From: Flavobacteriales bacterium
GTDB lineage: Bacteria > Bacteroidota > Bacteroidia > Flavobacteriales_F > PHOS-HE28
Assembly: GCA_016713875.1 (NCBI GenBank)
Contig: JADJOI010000003.1
Span: forward strand, 3,534,001-3,598,000
Direction: 5' to 3'
Length of the DNA: 64,000 nt
The position numbers and the translations under genes were made by a program. Positions 8,758 to 17,155 of the stretch are shown here, piece by piece (position 1 is the stretch's first letter; the number at the start of each line of letters is the position of its first letter). The notes beneath the pieces are model-generated. The model was not told where the DNA came from. It searched no databases and worked only from the letters and a program-made list of their open reading frames with translations.

Positions 8758-8805
8758 TGTCGGACGGGTCGCATCTGCTCCGGTGCGACGGTCGTCCGGT
8801 GCGGT

Positions 8806-8943
8806 CTAGGGATACAGCCACGCGTTCAGCCCCAGCAGCCCGGCCAGGCAAAGCAGCAGGGCCAGCCACCAAAGGACGGCCCGCGTGCGCGCACCGCGGG
8901 TGGGCACGTGGGGGTCGTTGGTGTGCAGGGGCATGGAACGCAT
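8806..8943 (-). CDS. Small single-helix membrane protein (45 residues)
   Basis: This short frame runs from an ATG ending at 8943 to a TAG at 8806-8808. The protein begins MRSMPLHTNDPHVPTRGART, giving a polar, basic cytoplasmic N-terminus. One strongly hydrophobic helix follows (about residues 23-43, including WWLALLLCLAGLLGLNAW). Positive charge before a single helix is what a real membrane peptide looks like. No family is recognised. It converges on pyrC and diverges from the outer-membrane protein gene at 9118. Confidence 0.5.
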   Translation of the reverse strand: MRSMPLHTNDPHVPTRGARTRAVLWWLALLLCLAGLLGLNAWLYP

Positions 8944-9117
8944 GTGAGGACAAAGCTCCACGACCGGGAGGACCTGGAACAGGGGGTTTCCACGTGGGTG
9001 GGGGCAGGGAAAACCACGTGGGTGAGGGTGGCCGGAAGTTCCGTATCCTCCGCCCGAAGCAGGTCGCCCGCAATAGGAGCCCCTCCCGGTCGTTCATTGG
9101 TGCGGAACGACAAGCCC

Positions 9118-9780
9118 ATGCGCACCCTGATCACCCTTTCGCTCATCGTGCTCACCACCACCAGCTCCTGGGCCCAGGACGGGCGCTGGCAGCTCGGGGT
9201 CCAGGCCGGCCCAGGACTCTCGTGGCTGCGCGGCAACCGGCTCATCAACCGCTCGGACGCGCTCTTCGGGCCTGCCGCAGGGCTTACCGTCCAGGTCGAC
9301 CTGTCGAAGCGGTTCGGCGTCCGGCTCGGGGCCGGCTACCAGCGCAAGGGCATGCGCGAGGAGGTGACCCTGACCGATGTGAACGGCACCCCGGTCCGGG
9401 TGGTGAGCAGCCGCAACGCGATGGATCATCTCGTGGTGCCCGTGATGGCACAAGTCTCCTTCGGCGACCGGGCCCGCCTTGTGATCGCTGCCGGGCCGTA
9501 TGCCGGGTTGTTGATGCGCTCGCGGCGATCATTCGGTGATGAACGGGACTACCCCACGGTCGACAACACGAACGAACTTGAGCCCTGGGACCTGGGCGTG
9601 AGCGCGAGCGTGGGTGGCGCCTTCGACGTCAGCGGTCATATCGTGCTACGGACCGAGGTCCGCTACGACAAGGGCCTCACCAACATCAGCGCGCTGCCCG
9701 TGGTGGACGATGGCAGCATCCGCACCCATGCCGTGAGCCTGTTGGTGGGCTGCAGCTACCGCTTCGGGAAGGCGCTGTAA
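9118..9780 (+). CDS. Outer-membrane beta-barrel protein (porin family)
   Basis: This 220-residue protein starts MRTLITLSLIVLTTTSSWAQ, a signal peptide cleaved after AQ. Alternating hydrophobic beta-strands follow, for example GVQAGPGLSWLRG, VRLGAGYQRKGMREEV and LGVSASVGGAF, ending in VSLLVGCSYRFGKAL. The pattern fits the eight-strand OMP_b-brl_2/PorT-like barrels of Bacteroidota. The frame is open upstream to 8614, but the signal peptide sets the start at 9118. The gene stands alone, and no ligand or partner can be deduced. Confidence 0.8.
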   Translation: MRTLITLSLIVLTTTSSWAQDGRWQLGVQAGPGLSWLRGNRLINRSDALFGPAAGLTVQVDLSKRFGVRLGAGYQRKGMREEVTLTDVNGTPVRVVSSRNAMDHLVVPVMAQVSFGDRARLVIAAGPYAGLLMRSRRSFGDERDYPTVDNTNELEPWDLGVSASVGGAFDVSGHIVLRTEVRYDKGLTNISALPVVDDGSIRTHAVSLLVGCSYRFGKAL

Positions 9781-9802
9781 GCGCTCCGGGGCCATATGCT
9801 TA

Positions 9803-9963
9803 GAGCGCATCTCAAAAATGCCCTTCGGGCTCCGCGAGGATCATTCGCGCCCATGCGTCGTTGTCGAGCCCTCACAGAGTACCCGACTATACACGGGTTC
9901 GACGCCTCGCCTGAACGCGGGATCCCGTTCGCTCGCCACTAAAAGCAATTTTGAGATGCACTC
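9803..9963. mobile_element. MITE-like element with 18-bp terminal inverted repeats and TA duplication
   Basis: The left end GAGCGCATCTCAAAAATG (9803-9820) and the right end CAATTTTGAGATGCACTC (9946-9963) are inverted repeats matching at 16 of 18 positions. The element is bounded by TA on both sides (9801-9802 and 9964-9965), as expected for a target duplication at TA. The 161 bases hold no gene but contain small internal palindromes such as GGGATCCC. The structure suggests a non-autonomous derivative of an IS630/Tc1- or IS5-type element; no transposase was found in the window. It lies just before the decayed deoC copy. Confidence 0.7.
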
Positions 9964-10186
9964 TAGCGACGAGGAGCCGACGACGGAAGAGATGATCGGG
10001 GTCTATGTCAAGGATAAGTGCTTCATACCACCTGGTTGTGGTGCCGAGCTGCCCGATTCGTACTGGACTTCTCCCCGCATCGGGATGCCCTGACCTTGCA
10101 GCGGGTCAAGCCTTGGCCGCCCAGCGCGATTCCTCACGCGCTTCTTGCCGGAGGGGGGGCACGAGGCGCTCCCGCCACCGCATGAT

Positions 10187-10276
10187 GCCAGCAGCCCGGC
10201 CAATGACATCCTCATCCGATCGCGAAAGGAGCACGGCGGGTACTGCCAGAGCGCGGATTACATCAGCCTCGATTAG
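10187..10276 (+). pseudogene. Decayed deoC 3' end (second copy)
   Basis: The last 29 codons and stop of a deoC gene are readable. The frame gives ASSPANDIL, then QSADYISLD and a stop, matching ASSLANDIL and QSADYFSVD at the end of the intact DeoC at 6577-7497. In between, the frame is altered but still aligned. Upstream the match is lost except for a faint similarity around 10051-10070 (GAGCTGCCCGATT, TACTGG). No start or catalytic part remains. The last four bases overlap the end of the LytTR regulator on the other strand. Confidence 0.75.
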
Positions 10277-11031
10277 AACGCGCGCCTTCCTAACGCCTCC
10301 AGGATCTCCGTCTTGCGGCGGCGACTGATCTCCACGCGGCTGCCGTCGCTCATCAGCGCTTCATCCATGGCGGTCACCTCCTGTACGTGCATGCGATTCA
10401 CGATGTGGGAGCGGTGCACGCGCAGAAAGTCATTCTCCGCTAGGAACTCCTCGTAGCTGTTCAGGGTGCGGCTGCTCACCACGCGCACGCCACGCGCCAT
10501 GTGGAACACGGTGTAATTGCGGTCGGCCTCGCAACGGATGATGTCGGCCACGTTGATGTGGCGGTCGCCATCGCGCATGGGGATCACCAGCGTCCTGGGG
10601 GCACCGGCCTCCTTCGTGGTGCTCACCAATCGCTCCACGCGAGCAGGCAGTACGGCACGGTTGGCGATGAAGTGCCCCAGCGCCGCATCGAATTCCGATG
10701 GCTTGATGGGCTTGAGGAGGTAGTCGAGCGCGCTGTATCGGATAGCGCGTATGGCGTACTCATCGTGGCTGGTGGTGAAGATCACGCCGAAGTCGCGGCG
10801 CGGGAGCGCATCGAGCATGGCGAAGCCATCCATGCCCTTCATCTGGATGTCGAGGAAGACGAGGTCCGGCGCATGCGCGGTGATGGATCGAACGCCTTCC
10901 GCACCACTGGCGCATTCATCCAGAACGGCCACGGCATCGGTGAAGCGCTCGAGCTGCTTGCGTATCGCTGAGCGGGAATACGCATCGTCATCGACAATGA
11001 TGGCGCGCACGATACTGGTCTGCGTGCTCAT
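10273..11031 (-). CDS. LytTR-family response regulator
   Basis: This 252-residue protein has a receiver domain (residues about 9-120) with the acidic pair IIVDDDA, the phospho-acceptor Asp in LVFLDIQMKGMDG, and the conserved lysine in LLKPI. A C-terminal LytTR DNA-binding domain follows (about 145-248), with FLRVHRSHIVNRMHVQEV and SRRRKTEILEAL. It overlaps the end of the kinase gene by four bases (ATGA, 11028-11031), so the two are translationally coupled and form a cognate pair. Targets are unknown; the divergent adhesin operon starting at 13926 is a reasonable candidate. Confidence 0.92.
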   Translation of the reverse strand: MSTQTSIVRAIIVDDDAYSRSAIRKQLERFTDAVAVLDECASGAEGVRSITAHAPDLVFLDIQMKGMDGFAMLDALPRRDFGVIFTTSHDEYAIRAIRYSALDYLLKPIKPSEFDAALGHFIANRAVLPARVERLVSTTKEAGAPRTLVIPMRDGDRHINVADIIRCEADRNYTVFHMARGVRVVSSRTLNSYEEFLAENDFLRVHRSHIVNRMHVQEVTAMDEALMSDGSRVEISRRRKTEILEALGRRAF

Positions 11032-13736
11032 GCAAGCGACTCTTCAATGGCGTGCGCAAGTTCATGCGTATCCATGCTCCATGGCCCCGATCCATCGGAA
11101 GTCCCTTGCAGCACATGATCGCATAACGCGGCGAAGCGGGCATCGCGTTCCACCAATTGCGGCCGGAGCGTATGCACGATGCGCTTCACTTCATCATGAC
11201 GCTTCTCCTCGATGGCTAAGAGCAGCGCCTTGAGCCTGGGCGGCACCAGCCAGCGGTACAGCGCCACCTGGGGGTCGGTGACATCGTAGCCCACGCCGGT
11301 GCGCGCCCCGTGGTCGCCGGTGAGCCTGCCGATGGCGCTGATGAGTTCACTGGCCTGGAAGGGCTTGCTCACGCATGCATCCATGCCCGCATCGATGCAG
11401 CGCGATAGGTCGCTGGGCAGCACGCTCGCGGTGAGCGCTATGATGGGCACCTCGCGGCGCGCCGTGCTCAGCTGCCTGATGAGGCGCGTGGCCGCCATGC
11501 CATCCAGCTCGGGCATCTGCACATCCATGAGCACGAGCGCGATATCGTCGTCCTCGTCCTCTTCGACCATGCGCACCGCCTCGGTTCCTGTGCGCACCAC
11601 GATCGCTTCGGAGTCCGGGTAATAGCGGCGCAGCGTCTCGGTGGTCACCAGCGCGTTCATCTCGTTGTCCTCTGCGATCAGGATGGCGTGGCCAGCCAGG
11701 CTTCCGTTGGTGGCGTGCTTGGGCTCCTTGCTCGGCGCATGGGCAGGTGCTGCGGCAACGGGCAGGGGAAGGTCAACGGTGAAGGTGGTCCCCTTGCCCA
11801 CTTCGCTCTCCACTTTGATGCTGCCCTGGTGGAGATCGACGAGCTCTTTGACGATGGTGAGGCCGAGGCCCATGCCGCTGTATCGCCGTTGATCGCTGGG
11901 AGCCACTTGCGTGAAGCGGTCGAAGATGCTGGCGAGCTTCTCCTGCGGTATGCCGATGCCGTTGTCGGATACCATGATGCGGCATCGGTCATCCGCGTGC
12001 TCGATTCTGAGCCGCACGGCACCGCCGTTGGTGAACTTGAGCGCATTGCCCACGAGGTTGAGCAGGATCTGCAGCAGGCGCGCGCTGTCGCCGTGCACCC
12101 AGCGCGGCACCGAAGGCTCTATCTCCAGCAGCAATTCATCGCCTTGCTCCAGCGCACGGTGCCGCAGCATCTCTTCGCAAAGGCTGGCCGTGCGCCGCAG
12201 GTCGAAGGATTCGCTCACCAAGCGCAGTCGTCCTGCCTCGATGCGGCTGAGGTCGAGCACATCGTTGATCACCACCAGCAGGTTGTCGCCTGCTTCGCGG
12301 ATGTTGCCGAGGTAGCGCGCGGTGCGTTCATCGCGGTGCTCGTGCATGAGCAGCCCGGTGAAGCCCATGATGGCATTGAGCGGTGTACGGATCTCGTGGC
12401 TCACGTTGGCCAGGAAGCGGTCCTTGGCGCGCTCGCTCTCCTCGGCACGGTCCTTCTGCCTAAGGACCTCGGCGTTCACGCGCCCGAGCTCTTCGGCGGC
12501 CTTCCGTTTCATGCGGTAGCGCGATATGAAGAGCACCAGGAATGCGGCCAGTACGAGCGCGCCTCCGATATAGGCCGTGCGTTGCGCGCGCAGGCGATCG
12601 GCGGCGGCCGTGGCTTCGGCTTCGCGGGCCTTCGACTCCACGAGTTCCTTCTCCTTCTTCTCCGTCTCGAAGCGCGTGGTCATCTCGGCCATACTGGCAT
12701 CACGGTCCTGCCTCTTCAATGAATCGTCGTAAGCCACGTAGCGCTTCATCCAATCCATGGCGCCGCGCGCATCGTTCTGTACCTCCTTCGCCAATGCCAG
12801 ATTGTACATGGCCTGGGCACGATCGTCACGCAGTCCCAGCGAGTCCGCCAAGTGATAGGCTTGGAGCAGGTGCTTCTCTGCCACGACGCCTTCACCTCTC
12901 GCGATGTGCAAGCTGCCTAGCAGGATGGACGCGTGAGCGAGCTCGGCCTTGCGGTCCAGCTGTATGAACAGGTCCACGCTCGCACGCGCATGCGCGACAG
13001 CGGAAGCATCGTCACCGCGGCGATGCGCCAGTTCCCCGAGGTTGTAGTGGATGTACCCCGCCATGAGCCCATCGCCGCGCGCCTTCGAGATGGCGATGCT
13101 CTGCTCGTAATGATCGATGGCCACATCGTAGCGCTCCAGAGCGCTGTTCATGTTCGCCACGGCGATATGCTCCTGCGCGAGCCGCGAGGAGTCGCCGCGA
13201 GCACTATCGAGCGAGAGCGCCTCTGCATAGTACCCCAGCGCATCCTCGAAACGCAGGAGCGCTTCGTACGAGCTCCCTATGGCGAACAACCGTGTGCTGC
13301 GCACATGGTCGTGCGAACAGCCTTTCTCCAACTTCAGCGAGCGCATGAAACAGGCCAACGCCGAATCCTGTTGCTGCTGCATCTGATGGTTCAGGCCAAC
13401 GGTGTGCAGCACGCTCGCATAGTCGCAGGAGTCGCCAACGCTGAGGTAGGTGTGCATGGCCTTATCGAGCTCGATACGAGCGGAATCGAACGCGCTCTTC
13501 CGCATGTACGCATAGCCAAGGTGGGCATGCGATCGCGCGATGCCTCCATTGAACTTGATGCGTTCCGCCAATGCGACCGCCTCTCGGCCGATGGCGATGG
13601 CCTTCACCGGGTCGAGATCGGCCTGCTCGAAGCACTTCAGGCTCAAGTCCATCACCTTCAGGCTATCCGCCTTGGTCCATTGCGCGACCAGCGATGACGA
13701 GAAGAGCGTGAACAGGATGAGCAGGACTGAACGCAT
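11028..13736 (-). CDS. TPR-containing hybrid sensor histidine kinase
   Basis: I start this 902-residue protein at MRSVLLILFTLFSSSLVAQ (ATG ends at 13736), a signal peptide; 30 upstream in-frame residues look unreal. Domains in order: periplasmic TPR repeats (about 40-340), coiled coil, membrane helix (about 389-407), HisKA with the phospho-histidine in VSHEIRTPLNAI (near 447), HATPase with NLVGNALKF, DNGIGIP and GMGLGLTIVK, and a receiver domain with Asp in LVLMDVQMPELDG (near 738). A degenerate Hpt-like helix around IVHTLRPQL closes the protein. It should phosphorylate both its own receiver and the overlapping LytTR regulator. It is divergent from the adhesin gene at 13926. Confidence 0.9.
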   Translation of the reverse strand: MRSVLLILFTLFSSSLVAQWTKADSLKVMDLSLKCFEQADLDPVKAIAIGREAVALAERIKFNGGIARSHAHLGYAYMRKSAFDSARIELDKAMHTYLSVGDSCDYASVLHTVGLNHQMQQQQDSALACFMRSLKLEKGCSHDHVRSTRLFAIGSSYEALLRFEDALGYYAEALSLDSARGDSSRLAQEHIAVANMNSALERYDVAIDHYEQSIAISKARGDGLMAGYIHYNLGELAHRRGDDASAVAHARASVDLFIQLDRKAELAHASILLGSLHIARGEGVVAEKHLLQAYHLADSLGLRDDRAQAMYNLALAKEVQNDARGAMDWMKRYVAYDDSLKRQDRDASMAEMTTRFETEKKEKELVESKAREAEATAAADRLRAQRTAYIGGALVLAAFLVLFISRYRMKRKAAEELGRVNAEVLRQKDRAEESERAKDRFLANVSHEIRTPLNAIMGFTGLLMHEHRDERTARYLGNIREAGDNLLVVINDVLDLSRIEAGRLRLVSESFDLRRTASLCEEMLRHRALEQGDELLLEIEPSVPRWVHGDSARLLQILLNLVGNALKFTNGGAVRLRIEHADDRCRIMVSDNGIGIPQEKLASIFDRFTQVAPSDQRRYSGMGLGLTIVKELVDLHQGSIKVESEVGKGTTFTVDLPLPVAAAPAHAPSKEPKHATNGSLAGHAILIAEDNEMNALVTTETLRRYYPDSEAIVVRTGTEAVRMVEEDEDDDIALVLMDVQMPELDGMAATRLIRQLSTARREVPIIALTASVLPSDLSRCIDAGMDACVSKPFQASELISAIGRLTGDHGARTGVGYDVTDPQVALYRWLVPPRLKALLLAIEEKRHDEVKRIVHTLRPQLVERDARFAALCDHVLQGTSDGSGPWSMDTHELAHAIEESLA

Positions 13737-13925
13737 CGGCCCAAGGTACCGATGCACTTCCGTGCTCGCCCTCTCCGCTGGATAATCAAGTTGCCGCTCG
13801 CACATTCCGGGGCATTCGCGGAACATGGATCGATGCTCGGCCGTTCGCTCAACGTATCACCGCTCGATCACCGTTCATGGACATGAGGGCCTTGCGCACG
13901 TTCAACTTGCCTAAACAAGCACCGG

Positions 13926-15629
13926 ATGAACCGAACCAGACCACGAGCCTTTTCTTTCTTCCGTGTGAACGCGCTGGAAGCCCTGGCCATGCTGCTTCTA
14001 ACTCTGGCCTTCGTGTTCCTGCTCTCCATTGGTGCATCGGCGCAGGGTGGGGTGGGCATCAACAACCCGGCGCCACATGCGAGTGCCTTGCTCGACCTCA
14101 CGAGCACGAACAAAGGCCTGCTCATGCCGCGCATGACCTCCGCGCAACGCACGGCCATCGCTGCGCCCGCGACCGGTCTGCTGGTCTTCGACACATCGCT
14201 CAATGCGTTCTGGTATTACGACGGCGCGGCGTGGGTGCCGCTCGCTACAGGCAGCGGGTCGGGTTGGAGCACCACCGGAAATGCAGGCACCAATCCGGCC
14301 ATCAATTTCCTCGGCACCACGGATAATCAAGCGCTGCGTTTCCGGGTGAACGGCCAGCATGCCGGTCGGCTGGACCCGGCGGGCGGCAACAGCACCTTCG
14401 GTCTGAACGCAGGCGCGCTGATCACGGGCACGGGCAACACCTTCGTCGGGTCCGGCAGCGGCGCAGCGAATGCGAGCGGTTCGAACAACGTGTTCGTTGG
14501 CGCAGGGACCGGGGCCACGAACGCCTGGGGATCGGAGAACACGTACTTGGGAGCAGGTGCAGGGTCCAATACGTCATGGGGCGCCATGAACACGATCGTG
14601 GGTCACGATGCCGGCCGTAGTGCCACAGCCAACCAGAACACGTTGGTGGGCGACCGTTGCGGATACTCCACCACCACCGGTGGGCTCAATACGTTCATGG
14701 GGAAATCCGCCGGCTACTGGAACACCACCGGATCATACAATACCTTCCTTGGCAATCAGGCGGGATTCTTCAACAGCACAGCTGAGTTCAACACATTCGT
14801 GGGTTTCGGCGCCGGGTATGCGAACACCACGGGGGCTGAGAACGCCTTCTTCGGCGCGTCGGCCGGAGGGGCCAACACCACCGGCGCCAACAACACCTTC
14901 GTGGGCTCCGATGCCGGCGATGCGAACACTTTGGGCAGCGCGAACACCTTCATGGGGCGCGAGGCCGGAACCAGCAACACCGTCGGGACCTGGAACACCT
15001 TCATCGGCGGTAATGCCGGATCGAACAACACAACTGCGAACTCCAACACCATGGTGGGCTGGGGAGCGGGTTTCTCCACCACGACCGGCGCGTCGAACAC
15101 CTTCCTCGGCGTTGGCTCAGGCACGGCCAACACCGTCGGGAGCTCGAACACTTATGTAGGCAGCAACGCCGGTGGTGTGGCGAACCTGAACAAGGCCGTG
15201 GCCATCGGATTCAACGCGCAGGTGACCCAGAACAACAGCCTGGCGCTGGGAGGTACAGGCGCCGACGCGGTGAAGGTCGGCATCGGCACCACCGCGCCTG
15301 CGGCCGAGCTGGAAGTGAACGGCTTCACAATGCTCGGCTCCAATGCGCCGAAAGTGAAGATGTTGAAGCTGACCGGGACAACGGCCGCCAGCCAGGGGGC
15401 CTTTGTGGCGCTGCCCCACGGATTGAATGCGGCGAAGATCCTGGCCGTGAACGTATTGGTGGAGTCAGCGCCCGGCTCCAACTGGATGGCGCCCGATTTC
15501 ACGCATGTGGCCGGATACCAATACGAGTACATGGTGCACTTCCTGAACATCGTGATCTATAACAACGCCACGAATTCGGCCAACATCCTGGGCAAACCGA
15601 TCAAGGTGCTCATCACCTACGAGCAATGA
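13926..15629 (+). CDS. Modular surface adhesin-like protein with YadA-head-type repeats
   Basis: This 567-residue exported protein has a hydrophobic signal region ending at SIGASAQ (near residue 40). An N-terminal module follows (about 41-110), shared with three other genes here (motifs GLLMPRMTSAQRTAIAAP and GLLVFDTSLNAFWYYDG). Fifteen tandem units of about 17 residues come next (171-420; consensus NTFxGxxAGxxNTTGxx). The protein ends in a C-terminal module of about 90 residues finishing in KVLITYEQ. The repeats resemble the left-handed beta-roll heads of trimeric adhesins. There is no T9SS type A tail. It is the first gene of an operon with a T9SS protein and a sensor/regulator pair. Trimeric assembly and adhesion are inferred. 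Confidence 0.75.
   Translation: MNRTRPRAFSFFRVNALEALAMLLLTLAFVFLLSIGASAQGGVGINNPAPHASALLDLTSTNKGLLMPRMTSAQRTAIAAPATGLLVFDTSLNAFWYYDGAAWVPLATGSGSGWSTTGNAGTNPAINFLGTTDNQALRFRVNGQHAGRLDPAGGNSTFGLNAGALITGTGNTFVGSGSGAANASGSNNVFVGAGTGATNAWGSENTYLGAGAGSNTSWGAMNTIVGHDAGRSATANQNTLVGDRCGYSTTTGGLNTFMGKSAGYWNTTGSYNTFLGNQAGFFNSTAEFNTFVGFGAGYANTTGAENAFFGASAGGANTTGANNTFVGSDAGDANTLGSANTFMGREAGTSNTVGTWNTFIGGNAGSNNTTANSNTMVGWGAGFSTTTGASNTFLGVGSGTANTVGSSNTYVGSNAGGVANLNKAVAIGFNAQVTQNNSLALGGTGADAVKVGIGTTAPAAELEVNGFTMLGSNAPKVKMLKLTGTTAASQGAFVALPHGLNAAKILAVNVLVESAPGSNWMAPDFTHVAGYQYEYMVHFLNIVIYNNATNSANILGKPIKVLITYEQ
14436..15185 (+). repeat. Fifteen tandem 51-base coding repeats
   Basis: The repeat region of the adhesin-like gene encodes fifteen consecutive units starting with N-[TAV]-[FYILM]. 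All units are 17 residues except one of 16 and a shortened last unit. DNA identity between units is only moderate, so the array is old or under protein-level selection rather than freshly expanded. Confidence 0.85.
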
Positions 15630-17155
15630 GGAGGTTCACGGTCCTGCTCCTGTACGCTTGTTCGCTCACGCTCCATGCGCAGCTGCTCACCAACAGCGGC
15701 GCTGCCATGACCGTGCAAGCCGGCGCGCAGCTCACCGTCCAGGGCGAAGTGCTCAACGCTGCCAGCGGCACGATCAACAATAGCGGCACCATCGATCTCA
15801 ACGGCAACTGGACCAACAACGCCGGCAATGATTGCTTCGGCAATAGCGAGGGAACGGTGATCCTTAACGGCGCAGGACAGCAGATCGGCGGATCGAGCTA
15901 CACCATGTTCAATCACCTCGCGCTCGCTGGTGGCGATGTCACCTTGTTGCAGAACGCCTTCGTTGGCGGAGGAGCCCTGAGCATCGAGAGCGGTGTGCTC
16001 GCACTGGGTTCGGCACGCCTCTTCCTCAACAGCAGACAGATCGGCATCACCAACAGCGACCCTGCGGCAATGACTCGCACAACAGGTTTCGTCGTGAGCG
16101 AGACCGGTCCTGGCCTTGGTTACGGACGGGTGCGGTGGGACATCGCCGATCATGCACCGGCCGTGTACACCGTGCCGTTCGGTAGCGACGCGAGCGGAGA
16201 CTTTCTCCCATTGAACCTGGACCTTACCGTTGCGGGAAGTGGCAGTTCGGCGTGGTTCACCTTCGCCACCTACCCGACGGATCCGTTCGCATTGCCCAAC
16301 AACAGGCCATTGCCCGCGGGCATGACTTCGTTCACGGATCTTGCGGGTCTCGAGAACGCCCACAACGTGGTTGATCGTTTCTGGGTCATCGACACCGAGG
16401 AGTATCTCACTGAGCCCACGGCGGCACTGCGTTTCACATACCGCGACAGCGAGTGGAACGCCGGGACAAATGCCATCGTGGAGAGTACGCTTCAAGCCCA
16501 ACGTTGGGATGGTGCGTTGTGGAGCAACCCGCCCATAGGCACCGTGAACACGCTGGCGAACACGGTGACGGCCCCTCCGGTGAACCTCTTCGCACAGGTA
16601 TGGGCGCTGGTGCAGAGCTCCACACCGCTGCCCGTGGAATTGCTCGCGTTCGATGCGGAACCCGATGGCGATGATGTGCGCTGCACGTGGTCAACGGCGA
16701 GCGAGCAGAACAACGACTTCTTCACGGTGGAGCGCAGCCGAGATGGTGTTGTGTTCGATGACATCGGCGAGATGGAGGGCGCTGGCAATTCGCAACAGGT
16801 CTTGGGGTACTCGTTCTTGGATCCATCGCCTTACGCGGGTCTCTCTTATTACCGTTTGCGTCAAACCGACTTCGATGGAACCGAGACATGGTCGCAAGTC
16901 GTGGCGGTGGTGTTCGATCCGATAGGGAGCAGCCAACTGGCTGTTTACCCGAATCCAGCTCGTGATCAACTCATGCTCGCTGGCCTGCCGGACAACACCA
17001 CGCGCATTGTTCTCTTCGATGCCACTGGTCGTTTGGTGCGCACTTGGAGCAACACCACGCTGCTCGACGATCTCGGCGACTTGGAGCGCGGGGTTTACAC
17101 GGTGGGCGTGGAGAGCGAAGAGGGGATCACGAGCGTGAGGGTTGTGCTGGAGTGA
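15626..17155 (+). CDS. Secreted protein with T9SS type A sorting domain
   Basis: This 509-residue protein begins MRRFTVLLLYACSLTLHAQ, a signal peptide. A beta-rich region with repeated NSG/NNSGTIDLNGNWTN segments follows, resembling an autotransporter-like solenoid. Later there is a domain found in Bacteroidota exoproteins (VELLAFDAEPDGDDVRCTWS, then SYYRLRQTDFDGTETWS). The C-terminus YPNPARDQLMLAGL and RGVYTVGVESEEGITSVRV is a T9SS type A sorting domain. The ATG overlaps the stop of the adhesin gene by four bases, and the end overlaps the GTG start of the sensor kinase. The specific ligand is unknown. Confidence 0.85.
   Translation: MRRFTVLLLYACSLTLHAQLLTNSGAAMTVQAGAQLTVQGEVLNAASGTINNSGTIDLNGNWTNNAGNDCFGNSEGTVILNGAGQQIGGSSYTMFNHLALAGGDVTLLQNAFVGGGALSIESGVLALGSARLFLNSRQIGITNSDPAAMTRTTGFVVSETGPGLGYGRVRWDIADHAPAVYTVPFGSDASGDFLPLNLDLTVAGSGSSAWFTFATYPTDPFALPNNRPLPAGMTSFTDLAGLENAHNVVDRFWVIDTEEYLTEPTAALRFTYRDSEWNAGTNAIVESTLQAQRWDGALWSNPPIGTVNTLANTVTAPPVNLFAQVWALVQSSTPLPVELLAFDAEPDGDDVRCTWSTASEQNNDFFTVERSRDGVVFDDIGEMEGAGNSQQVLGYSFLDPSPYAGLSYYRLRQTDFDGTETWSQVVAVVFDPIGSSQLAVYPNPARDQLMLAGLPDNTTRIVLFDATGRLVRTWSNTTLLDDLGDLERGVYTVGVESEEGITSVRVVLE

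Noticed and set aside
14436..15185. Regular 51-base repeats considered as a CRISPR array
   Set aside because: Repeats are contiguous, imperfect, in frame and encode a coherent beta-roll; there are no unique spacers and no cas genes.
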